Made by a program: the position numbers and the translations under genes. A DNA stretch of 42,529 nt from Saprospiraceae bacterium (GTDB lineage Bacteria > Bacteroidota > Bacteroidia > Chitinophagales > Saprospiraceae), in NCBI GenBank assembly GCA_025055285.1, contig JANWXM010000028.1, forward strand, positions 1 through 42,529, given 5' to 3'. Below, one piece after another: positions 8,040 to 16,077 of the stretch (the stretch's first letter is position 1; each line of letters starts with the position of its first letter). Below the pieces are notes generated by a model. The model saw nothing but the letters and a program-made list of their open reading frames with translations, had not been told where the DNA came from and searched no databases.

Positions 8040-8996
8040 ATGATGAGAGGATCAAAAAAATTTTTAATTATTCCTTTGTGGCTGGCCCTCGTAGGGTGTA
8101 AAAAGGACTCTTCTCTTTCTCTCGTCTTTGAAGAAATTCGACTTCCTATTTCAGAAGATATCACATGTGTCTGGTTTACAGATAGTTTACACGGTTTTGC
8201 GACAGCAGGAGCAGCTTGGGTACGCGGACATATCCTCTCCACGAGAGACGGAGGGAACACCTGGCGCGTAGACACTACTGTAGTTAATCGCCTTGAATGT
8301 GTAATGTTTGACCGCTTTGGCGTCGGTTATGCAGTAGGGCTGCATGGCCTTGCTCTCATACGCTGGCCCAACGAGCCGTATTGGTATACGTTTCGCACCG
8401 ATTACAACTGGCATCGCAGTGCTTTCTTTTGGAGCTACCGCCACGCCTTACTGGTTTCAGGAGAAGGGTTCCACGGAGGACTTATTCGCAAATTGGGCCC
8501 TGAGGTTTGGTACATAGACACCCTGCATACGTTCACAAACAGCCTCTATGACGTCTGGATGACGGATTCTCTCACGGGCGTTGTGGTAGGAATGGGCTGG
8601 GTGCTACGCACAGAGGACGGCGGCCTCACGTGGTTGCGCCAACCACCTCGAGGCGACCAGTTTTGTTCTGTTCATTTTCCCTGTCCGACAACGGGTTATA
8701 TCTGCGGCCGCAGCGGTACACTACTGAAAACTACCGATGGCGGCCGTTCATGGCAAAGCTTGCACCGGAAAGGGAGCTTTGGGCAAAGCTCTCTTCGAGC
8801 CTTATGGTTCGTCTCCGAACAAGAGGGCTTTCTCGTTGGCGATGCAGGCCTCTTGTGGCAAACAACCGATGGCGGCCGCTCATGGACACCTATAAGCGGC
8901 CTTCCCAAGGATATTAACGCCACTAACATCTTTGTTCTCGGCCGAACTGGCTGGATAACTGCCGACGCAGCTCGAATATTTCGGTTTAGATACTAA
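8040..8996 (+). CDS. Ycf48/BNR-repeat lipoprotein
   Basis: This 318-aa protein starts with a lipoprotein signal (lipobox LVGC, cysteine 20) 15 bp after the transporter. It contains BNR/Asp-box beta-propeller repeats: STRDGGNTW near residue 70, then RTEDGGLTW, KTTDGGRSW and QTTDGGRSW in the second half. The last two are also near-identical in DNA around 8730 and 8870, a sign of recent repeat homogenisation. Such propellers resemble Ycf48/HCF136 and the BNR domains common in Bacteroidota envelope proteins. No sialidase catalytic residues are evident, so a binding or assembly role is likelier than enzymatic activity. It may be co-transcribed with the transporter. Confidence 0.75.
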   Translation: MMRGSKKFLIIPLWLALVGCKKDSSLSLVFEEIRLPISEDITCVWFTDSLHGFATAGAAWVRGHILSTRDGGNTWRVDTTVVNRLECVMFDRFGVGYAVGLHGLALIRWPNEPYWYTFRTDYNWHRSAFFWSYRHALLVSGEGFHGGLIRKLGPEVWYIDTLHTFTNSLYDVWMTDSLTGVVVGMGWVLRTEDGGLTWLRQPPRGDQFCSVHFPCPTTGYICGRSGTLLKTTDGGRSWQSLHRKGSFGQSSLRALWFVSEQEGFLVGDAGLLWQTTDGGRSWTPISGLPKDINATNIFVLGRTGWITADAARIFRFRY

Positions 8997-9052
8997 AGAC
9001 AATAAACCTCCTTCAGTTTTTCGTATTGCTTAATTTATTCTGGTAATCTGTA

Positions 9053-9718
9053 ATGCGTCTCCCTCTCTGGAAAAAGTGGCTTTCTTATCTTTACCCCATA
9101 CCCATAGAACGCTTGTCCTCCTCTAAAAATCCGCAATTGACCGTCGTCCTCGACCGCGGGCGTTTGCAACTCCTTAGCGGAAATGCCATCTATTCTTGGG
9201 ACGACCTGTATCACAATTTCACTACAGCTTTCGCCCAACTCAATATAAAAAACCGAGACACTGCGGATGTGCTCATCTTAGGCCTAGGTCTAGGAAGCAT
9301 TCCCTACATTCTGGAAACGGTGTATCATCGGCAATATCGTTATATTGCCGTCGAATGGGATGAAGCAGTGGCCCACTTGGCAACTAAATACACGCTGCCT
9401 CGCTTGAAAAGTCGGGTAGATATTATTATATCAGACGCCGAGTACTTTGTCTGCGCCACAAGAGCGCAATTTGACCTCATTGCAGTGGATATTTTTGAAG
9501 ACGACCGCACGCCTGCTATCTTTGAATCCGTAGACTTTCTGCGCGCATGCCGCCAACGCTTAAATCCAGAAGGCCTGATTCTTTACAATCGTCTCTACAA
9601 CAGCGACATCAATCGAAAAGACTCTTTGACCTTTTATCGCGAGGTGTTCTGTCGAGTATTCGATAAAGCTTCGACCATTAAGACTGACGGCAACCTTATT
9701 TTAGTCGGATACACTTAG
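9053..9718 (+). CDS. Spermidine synthase-fold / SAM-dependent methyltransferase-like protein
   Basis: This 221-aa protein has a Rossmann-type nucleotide-binding motif, VLILGLGLGSIPYIL, an acidic strand end AVEWD that should contact the ribose, a second acidic motif ISDAEYF, and a VDIFEDD segment. This order matches the SpeE-like family (spermidine synthase fold), of which many bacterial members are orphan enzymes. It is shorter than true SpeE and lacks the N-terminal beta domain, so polyamine synthesis is not implied. It probably acts in the cytoplasm on an unknown acceptor. It ends 5 bp from the stop of the convergent gene at 9724. Confidence 0.65.
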   Translation: MRLPLWKKWLSYLYPIPIERLSSSKNPQLTVVLDRGRLQLLSGNAIYSWDDLYHNFTTAFAQLNIKNRDTADVLILGLGLGSIPYILETVYHRQYRYIAVEWDEAVAHLATKYTLPRLKSRVDIIISDAEYFVCATRAQFDLIAVDIFEDDRTPAIFESVDFLRACRQRLNPEGLILYNRLYNSDINRKDSLTFYREVFCRVFDKASTIKTDGNLILVGYT

Positions 9719-9723
9719 CGTAG

Positions 9724-12700
9724 CTAGAAATCCGTCCCAAGAGCAAAATGCAAGAGAGGTTTCTGAATTGCCCGCGTTTCAATACCCCATGCATAGTCTA
9801 GGCGCAGAAACATGCCCAGGACAGGTGCCCGCACGCCGACGCCGTAGCCCGCTACAATGGGATCTCGGAAATAATTAACCTTGACCGTTACAGTAGGCGG
9901 GTTGTAAAAGAATACGGTGTTGATAGGATTGTCAGGGTCGTAAGGCGAGCGCCCTTGCCAAGCTGTGCCTGCATCGAAGAAGCCAACCAATTGAAAATTG
10001 CGCCAAAAATTGCCCAACGTAGGTTTACGGGTAAAATATTTAAATAGCGGAATGCGTAGTTCACTGTTCATTAGAACATAGGAACTGCCATTTCGAATAT
10101 TTTGGCGAAAACCACGCAAATTTGCTGCTAAAGTTCGAAAGGCGAAGTTGCCCTCTTGTGGCACGGGTATAGTATTGTTGAAGGAAGGGAAAATCCAATT
10201 ATCCACACCACCCAAAAAATACAAGATTCGTTCGGAGCCGAAAGTGGTAGCGCCAGCGAGGCGGACGGCAAGAATGCTACGCCGATCTAAAGGCTGATAA
10301 TGACGAGCATCTAAGCCAATAACTGTCATAAAACCGCGGTCGAAACGAAAGCGCCAGGAAGGCTCGGTATTGAATTCGAAGCGTTTGACCGCCTCTACAA
10401 ATATCTTTGCCCGTGTTCCAGTGCGTATATTGAGATCTACGGGTACGGTGTTGTCGTACACAGCACTCAAGCGCAAGGCCATGCGTTGTTCAGCATAAGC
10501 AGGCGCCTCCAGTGTGCGCCGATTTGTACTGAGGGTAACCGTTTTATCTTGCCTGAGCGTAGCCATGGCGCGCAGACTAAAGAAGGGATCAAGTGGATAG
10601 CGCACTTCGTATTGTCCTAAAACTGTAGTTGTACGGGTCTGAACAGAGGTGGAGGGCCCGCCTGCCCCTTGTTCTAGCGTGTAGGTATTTCCGCGTCGAT
10701 AAAATGCAATGCGCTTATCTAAACGTCGCTTCTTGTTATCGAACCAAAGGAAATATTCTGCGCCACTGAAGGTAGTAGGTAAGCGTGCACCTATTTCGAT
10801 AACATAATCTTCGAGCAAGTCTTTAAAATTTACGCGCATTAGGATACCGGGCGGTGGAGTAGAAAAGGCTTGTGGGCTACCGGCAAAACTCTCTAAACCT
10901 TCGAAGAGTAGATTGTTATCTACCCTGGTAGAAAAGAAGTCCGAGCGAAAACGCACGCGATAGGGTACAATGCGATGAGGCAAAAACCGAGGTACACTTG
11001 CCGGAGGGATAAGCCGAGAGCGGTTATAGGGTCGACTCGCCTCGGGCAATATCGGCTGAGTTTCAGGTTCTTGTAAAGTGATTTCTGGTAAATCTGTTGC
11101 TGTAGAGGGAGCACTAGGCTCTTCCGGACCTCTTTGGCGCAAATACTCAGGCAATTGGAAAAGCCATCCAGGCGGAACCACTTGTACTGAATCGGCATAC
11201 GAGCGCCATACGGGCCCTTGAGAAGTGTCTACGGACTCTGGCGGCGTCTCTTGTAGCGGAGCCGGGGAGACAACGCGCTCCGGCAAGGGCAAGCCAGCTG
11301 CTTGTAAGGTCATTTCTCTGTAGCGCGTAACCCAAGGCTGAACGCGGGTCTCAACCTGAATAGGACGCACATATAGCTGAGTCTTACCATCGCGCCACAG
11401 GCGTTCGACAAGCCGACCCGCTCGAGGAGTAGCATGCAACTCAGCTACATTGCGGTCGTAGTTGGTTTGTGCATAAACCACTGGCCGTTTTTTGACAACA
11501 GCAAAGGTGCGGATGCTATCAATTGTCGTGCTGTCTATATTCTTGAGCACCGTGTCGGTTGGCGCAAGAAAAGTAAGCACCTGCTCCAATGGCCATTCTC
11601 CGCGTCTGTAGGGATTAAGTGCTCGCACTTCAGCGCCATCTTTGAGGTAAATGACATCCTCGTAGTAAGCAACATAAGGTTCTAGATAGCCTGCCTGACG
11701 ATTGGTAATGCCGCTAGCATTGCTAAGAAAGGAAAAATGCTGGCTATCTAACGAGACAGGATACCGCTCATCATAAAGCGGCGTGTTAGTTAGGCGGAGC
11801 AATTGGTTGCTTCGTTTATCGAGGTTGAGAAAAAAGATGTCGAAATGGCCAATAGGCAACACTGTATCCAATCGTTGGGGCGCAAGGGTATCGCTTATGC
11901 GATTGCTGCTGAAGAGAATGCCTCGTTGGCCGTCGAGTATCGCTGCCGAGGCGTCTAGGTCGTCCCAAAAGTCTTGGGTTAGCCGCTCTGTGTTGCGATT
12001 GACAATGTTGTATAAAAACAAGTCTCCATATCCGCGTACGCAAGCGCTAAGGACTAGCACCATCGGATTGAGATAGTCTATGCTGTACACGCGCTGGTAG
12101 TCTGGAGCCAAGGGATTCGTCTGGCGTTTAAAGGTATTGAGGTTTATTTGAGTCAAGTAGAGTGCCCCACGGCTCTCATAGAGAATGGCAATTTCTTGAT
12201 TATTCGGGCTGAACGCTACAAGTGGATAATTTAGGTCGGCAGCTTGAAGTGCATTCCGCTGGCCACCTTTAAAAATGCAGCGAGGTTTTGAATCTTTCCC
12301 TCCTGTCTCGCGTAGCCAAACTCGCCATCTGCCGAGGTCGTTGGTAGCCCATGCTAAGCGCCTCCCGTCAGGACTAATCTTTAACCCATAAATGGGCAAA
12401 TTTCGCCTGTTTTTGAAGGCAACTTCACCTTTCGCATCTGGCTTGCGCGTCCCTTTTCCCTCGTCGCGATAGCGCGCTCGGAAGTATTCCATAAGGGCTT
12501 CCGTAGTACGCCGGTATCCACTACCCAGGACGTAAAGGAAGCCGGCATCTATACTGCGATTAATGCGCGTTAAATAAATGAGGTTACTGATTGTCCCTTT
12601 GCCAAAATGTAAACCAATGTAGTACCAAAATGCATGTCCAGCCAGCCGAGGATATTCTCGCACTAATTGATCGAAAGTAGCATCCTTTTTCCACAAGAGG

Positions 12701-13329
12701 TAGTCTCGCAATTGATTGTCCAACTCGGTGCTCCATTCTTCGCCGCAATAGGCCACTAGTCCTGAGGTGTACCATTGAGGTAAGTGTGAAGACACTGCCG
12801 TCTGAACAATTTCCTGGAGGCTATTGCCATAGATCATAGAGTTAAGAATGACACCCGCTGTTCCCTCGCGCACTTGAGTGCGCAAGCGTTGATGGTCGCC
12901 ATCAAAGAACACAAAAATTCGGTTACCTAAGATCTTGGTTTCTCCGGCCTTCATAGACAGCAGCTCCTCCTCACCAATGTTGCTCTGCTTAAGGTCGCTC
13001 AAATGGGAAAAGACGAGCATCTCAATCTTGTCGGAGATTTGATGCTCTAACAGATGCTGCACCGCAGTAAAATCCCACTCGGCAATCTGAAGTGCGGCTT
13101 GAGCAACATTGCGCGCTTCTCCATACCAATAGGTATCGAAATGGGCCGTTTCATAATGCATCCATTCGTCGAACTGGCGGCCATATTGAACTCGATTTTT
13201 ACCGAAGGAGGTCTGGGCTGTGGTCTGCAAAAACGCTACTCGCGGCATTAAGGCCAACAAAAAAATTAGGCCAACCACGCATAAGGAACACCTACTTTGG
13301 GCCATATGTAGTTTAGTGTAGAATCGCAT
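9724..13329 (-). CDS. Large exported protein: degenerate peptidase-like region, PD40 propeller, Omp85-like barrel
   Basis: The product is 1201 aa (an alternative ATG at 13305 would remove 8 residues). A signal peptide is followed by the FGKNRVQYGRQFDEW region typical of Bacteroidota TolB-like proteins. Residues about 50-270 resemble the peptidase MA fold, including a LPQWYTSGLVAY segment. The HExxH zinc motif expected before it is absent, so this part is probably not an active protease. Residues about 290-600 carry TolB/PD40-type propeller strands (ISPDGRRLAWATN, FSPNNQEIAIL). A proline-rich linker of about 200 residues follows. The last 370 residues look like an Omp85/BamA-type outer-membrane barrel, with FFDAGTAW and GYGVGVRAP and a terminal phenylalanine. 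The architecture suggests an outer-membrane protein with a large periplasmic propeller; its task is unknown. Confidence 0.7.
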   Translation of the reverse strand: MRFYTKLHMAQSRCSLCVVGLIFLLALMPRVAFLQTTAQTSFGKNRVQYGRQFDEWMHYETAHFDTYWYGEARNVAQAALQIAEWDFTAVQHLLEHQISDKIEMLVFSHLSDLKQSNIGEEELLSMKAGETKILGNRIFVFFDGDHQRLRTQVREGTAGVILNSMIYGNSLQEIVQTAVSSHLPQWYTSGLVAYCGEEWSTELDNQLRDYLLWKKDATFDQLVREYPRLAGHAFWYYIGLHFGKGTISNLIYLTRINRSIDAGFLYVLGSGYRRTTEALMEYFRARYRDEGKGTRKPDAKGEVAFKNRRNLPIYGLKISPDGRRLAWATNDLGRWRVWLRETGGKDSKPRCIFKGGQRNALQAADLNYPLVAFSPNNQEIAILYESRGALYLTQINLNTFKRQTNPLAPDYQRVYSIDYLNPMVLVLSACVRGYGDLFLYNIVNRNTERLTQDFWDDLDASAAILDGQRGILFSSNRISDTLAPQRLDTVLPIGHFDIFFLNLDKRSNQLLRLTNTPLYDERYPVSLDSQHFSFLSNASGITNRQAGYLEPYVAYYEDVIYLKDGAEVRALNPYRRGEWPLEQVLTFLAPTDTVLKNIDSTTIDSIRTFAVVKKRPVVYAQTNYDRNVAELHATPRAGRLVERLWRDGKTQLYVRPIQVETRVQPWVTRYREMTLQAAGLPLPERVVSPAPLQETPPESVDTSQGPVWRSYADSVQVVPPGWLFQLPEYLRQRGPEEPSAPSTATDLPEITLQEPETQPILPEASRPYNRSRLIPPASVPRFLPHRIVPYRVRFRSDFFSTRVDNNLLFEGLESFAGSPQAFSTPPPGILMRVNFKDLLEDYVIEIGARLPTTFSGAEYFLWFDNKKRRLDKRIAFYRRGNTYTLEQGAGGPSTSVQTRTTTVLGQYEVRYPLDPFFSLRAMATLRQDKTVTLSTNRRTLEAPAYAEQRMALRLSAVYDNTVPVDLNIRTGTRAKIFVEAVKRFEFNTEPSWRFRFDRGFMTVIGLDARHYQPLDRRSILAVRLAGATTFGSERILYFLGGVDNWIFPSFNNTIPVPQEGNFAFRTLAANLRGFRQNIRNGSSYVLMNSELRIPLFKYFTRKPTLGNFWRNFQLVGFFDAGTAWQGRSPYDPDNPINTVFFYNPPTVTVKVNYFRDPIVAGYGVGVRAPVLGMFLRLDYAWGIETRAIQKPLLHFALGTDF

Positions 13330-13866
13330 ACGACAATAAACACTTTAAGCACTTTTTAGGCTTAACCCTACGGATGATATAACGCCGAGCACAGAGAGAG
13401 CTTGCACACCTTCGTCAATCATCTTCCCTCGGGAAATGTAGTTGCCAAAAGCATAATCGTCTTTGATCTAGCGTCTCGCTGCCTGCCGACGACTTCTTTG
13501 AATTGAACTTAAGCCCTAGGAATCTTCGATGCCGAAGGTAAGAACTAATTTCTGCATCACTAAAAAAAAGCCCTTTTGATTAAGCTAATCAAAGACGCAT
13601 GTCTGAGCACCCATCCTCTTCTCTGTCCACAGACCTAAGCTCGAGTCTGTAGGCATAAATGCCTTTTCTGCAACGCCTCTTTCAAGCCACAGGCTTCGCA
13701 CGCCACACCGCGCATGCATTCTCAGTATCGAAATAGAAAGTACGCCCTTGGCATAGAAATTTCACCAAAGGCGCGTGATTGGGCCAAGAGCGCCTTGCCC
13801 ATTACTCAAACATTTCTAGGAGTAATAGGCAGAGCGAACAACTTTTCTATCCTTGTAAAAACCTTA
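13330..13866. other. Intergenic region between two minus-strand exported-protein genes
   Basis: These 537 bp should hold the promoter of the gene at 9724-13329 and the 3' end of the protease transcript. Only short open frames without recognisable similarity were seen. A terminator-like hairpin lies at 13562-13593. No TAnnTTTG element was found directly before the 13329 start. Confidence 0.45.
13562..13593 (-). terminator. Possible intrinsic terminator, minus strand
   Basis: On the minus strand an 8-bp AT-rich stem (TTTGATTA, 3-base loop, TAATCAAA) is followed after a few bases by a run of eight T. It lies about 270 bp after the protease stop codon. The stem is weak and the T-run is slightly displaced, so the call is tentative. 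Confidence 0.35.
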
Positions 13867-15555
13867 TCAAGGGGTTCTCAACTTGACGGGTTTGCCTTCG
13901 CCAGCTTCGCGCCAGATGGCCTTCTTGTTTCTTTTCGCGGGTTTTGTTTTTTCAGCTAATGCTATTGCATTCACAGCGTTAACTACTCCTCCGCTTATGC
14001 AAAGGTCACTCAGTTTTACTTTTTCAGTGCTCCCTGGTTTGTATACTTCTCCTTGGTGCACGCTTACCGATTTTACTAGAATGTCGCGCACTTGGGCAGC
14101 AGATAGTTCAGGAAAATAGGATCGAATAATGGCGGCCACACCAGCAGCTGAGGGAGACGCCATCGAGGTGCCACTAAAGGTGGCGTACTGATTATCTGGG
14201 ATGGTGGATTTAATCTGGTGTCCTGGAGCAAACAAGTGAACATTGCGTTTGCCGTAATTGGAAAAATTAGCGACGCAGCGCTCTCCACCTGCCCAAGAGA
14301 GTGCGCCTACTTCGAGCCAGTTCGGAGCGACGCGCTCCTTGCGGAATAAACCTCTTCGCACCGGTTCTATGTAGTTAGGGTTAGGGAAATTAGGCCGCAC
14401 ATCGTTATTCGAGGCGTCGTTACCCGCTGCATGCACTAAGAGTACGTCGTGCTCAGCAGCATATTTGGCGGCATCGTCCACGTATTTTTTATCAGGGCTA
14501 TAGCCTTTGCCGAAAGACATGTTGATGATGCTTGCGCCGTTGTCTACTGCATAGCGAATGGCATTGGCCACATCCTTGTCGCGTTCATCGCCGTCAGGTA
14601 CGCAGCGCACGGTCATGATTCGCACGTTGTCAGCAATTCCATTGATGCCAATGCCGTTGTCCCGGACAGCAGCAATAATTCCGGCCACATGGGTACCGTG
14701 AGCAGCGTCAGGGCCTCGGTAATCGTTGTTGCCGTAGAAGCGATTGGTTAGGTCGTTAGGGTTGTCACCCACGATATGCCGCGGGTTATAATCAGGGTTT
14801 AGGTTGTAGCGCAATTGGTTCCCGGTGGTCTCTTCTTTTATTTTCTCTAGATTCTCAGGCGTTATGCCATTTGAAATGAATCGCTTAGCTAGTTCTACGG
14901 CTTTCTCTAATTCCTTGTCGCTCTTTGTGTCCAGCGTCTTAAGATCTTCTTCGGTAAATACTGTCTTGCCCAGGGCATTCGCGATAGTAGCAAAGGCTTT
15001 CTCTATGCGTTCAAACTGAGCAGCTATTTGGGCTTTAGAAGCTTCCGCTTCTCTGCGAGCTTCTTCAAAGTCTTGCTTTATCTTTAAATAGTACTCGTAC
15101 TCCTTTTTCGCTTCACCATACAGTTTTTTAGGGTCAACTCCTTCAAATTTTTTGCTCAAGCGCACGTATTCTCGCGTAAGTTCGAGGGTCTCGTGATGAA
15201 TGTTTTGCCCGTCAGGGCCTCCCAAAAAGTTCCAACCATGGATGTCGTCTACATAGCCGTTATTGTCGTCGTCAATTCCATTTCCGGGTATTTCGCCGGG
15301 ATTTACCCAAATGATATCCTTTAGGTCTTCGTGCATGACATCAACACCTGAGTCGAGCACGGCTACAATGATAGGCTTGCCCTTCCGACCTTTCGCTTTC
15401 AAGATGGCCAGCGCCTTGTCCGAGCTCGTTCCCTGTACTTTGTCGGTAGCTTTATCCAGGGTGAACCAATTGTCGGGTGCTTTCGATTGGCCTAATGAGA
15501 AAAATGCTGGAAGGCAAAACGTTATCACTAGAAGAAGACGCCTCTTGTTCCTCAT
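13867..15555 (-). CDS. Secreted subtilisin-like serine protease (S8)
   Basis: This 562-aa protein begins with a signal peptide (LLLVITFCLPAFFSLGQ). The S8 catalytic triad is complete: Asp68 in VAVLDSGVD, His286 in HGTHVAGI and Ser464 in FSGTSMASPSAAG, with oxyanion Asn379 in AAGND. Between Asp and His there is an insertion of roughly 140 mostly helical, highly charged residues (about 120-260), seen in a Bacteroidota subgroup of S8 proteases. An acidic DDDNNGYVDD loop probably binds calcium. The C-terminus is short, basic and lacks a T9SS sorting domain, so export by Sec to the periplasm is the simplest reading. It stands alone, with more than 500 bp on each side. Confidence 0.9.
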   Translation of the reverse strand: MRNKRRLLLVITFCLPAFFSLGQSKAPDNWFTLDKATDKVQGTSSDKALAILKAKGRKGKPIIVAVLDSGVDVMHEDLKDIIWVNPGEIPGNGIDDDNNGYVDDIHGWNFLGGPDGQNIHHETLELTREYVRLSKKFEGVDPKKLYGEAKKEYEYYLKIKQDFEEARREAEASKAQIAAQFERIEKAFATIANALGKTVFTEEDLKTLDTKSDKELEKAVELAKRFISNGITPENLEKIKEETTGNQLRYNLNPDYNPRHIVGDNPNDLTNRFYGNNDYRGPDAAHGTHVAGIIAAVRDNGIGINGIADNVRIMTVRCVPDGDERDKDVANAIRYAVDNGASIINMSFGKGYSPDKKYVDDAAKYAAEHDVLLVHAAGNDASNNDVRPNFPNPNYIEPVRRGLFRKERVAPNWLEVGALSWAGGERCVANFSNYGKRNVHLFAPGHQIKSTIPDNQYATFSGTSMASPSAAGVAAIIRSYFPELSAAQVRDILVKSVSVHQGEVYKPGSTEKVKLSDLCISGGVVNAVNAIALAEKTKPAKRNKKAIWREAGEGKPVKLRTP

Positions 15556-16077
15556 TGCTTGTCAAGTTTTAGTTTACGAATAGTTTAAAAAACGATCATT
15601 AACCGGCAAAGGTTGCTGTTCTTTTTGAGTTTGGCGAAGGATTTAGACCAAACGAGGAGGTGTTTCGGCTAAGGGCGGCAAAGCGGTTTTTCGAAGCGTT
15701 TTTTAGCGCTCCAATCAAAGAGTTTAATTCGACGATAAATAACCAATAGAATCCGAAGCCACCCAAGTGGCATGCAAAGGAGAGAACAACAGCACCTCAG
15801 GCCGGCTTGCACTTCAGCATCGAGCGAATGATGAACTCGTTTTCCGCAAACCGCTAGTGCCCATTGAATCTTTTGTTGCTAGGTGTTCGCTTACAACGAA
15901 TTGTTGAGAGGCAGATAAAACTCGCTCAGGTGATTTTCAGACGTTTTGAGGTTTTGCTCCACAGCGTTCAGGAAGAAAATACTAGGAAAATGTCCTGCCA
16001 GTAGGCTGTACACTTGTGGCTGTTTGGCCAATTAAACCACCGGCCTCCCAGTTTTTTCGCAAGGGCAGATGCCCACT
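15556..16077. other. Intergenic region upstream of the S8 protease
   Basis: These 522 bp contain only short frames without recognisable similarity. A small GCCAC/GTGGC hairpin lies near 15760. A GGGC/GCCC hairpin directly follows the stop of the gene ending at 16078 on the minus strand, but it lacks a T-run. A near-match to the -7 element (AACCTTTG on the minus strand, near 15604) lies about 50 bp upstream of the protease ATG. Confidence 0.4.

Noticed and set aside
8040-8996. Sialidase because of BNR/Asp-box repeats
   Set aside because: No FRIP motif or catalytic arginine triad is apparent; Asp boxes alone are common in non-enzymatic propellers.
9724-13329. Active zinc metalloprotease
   Set aside because: The HExxH motif expected before LPQWYTSGLVAY is absent.
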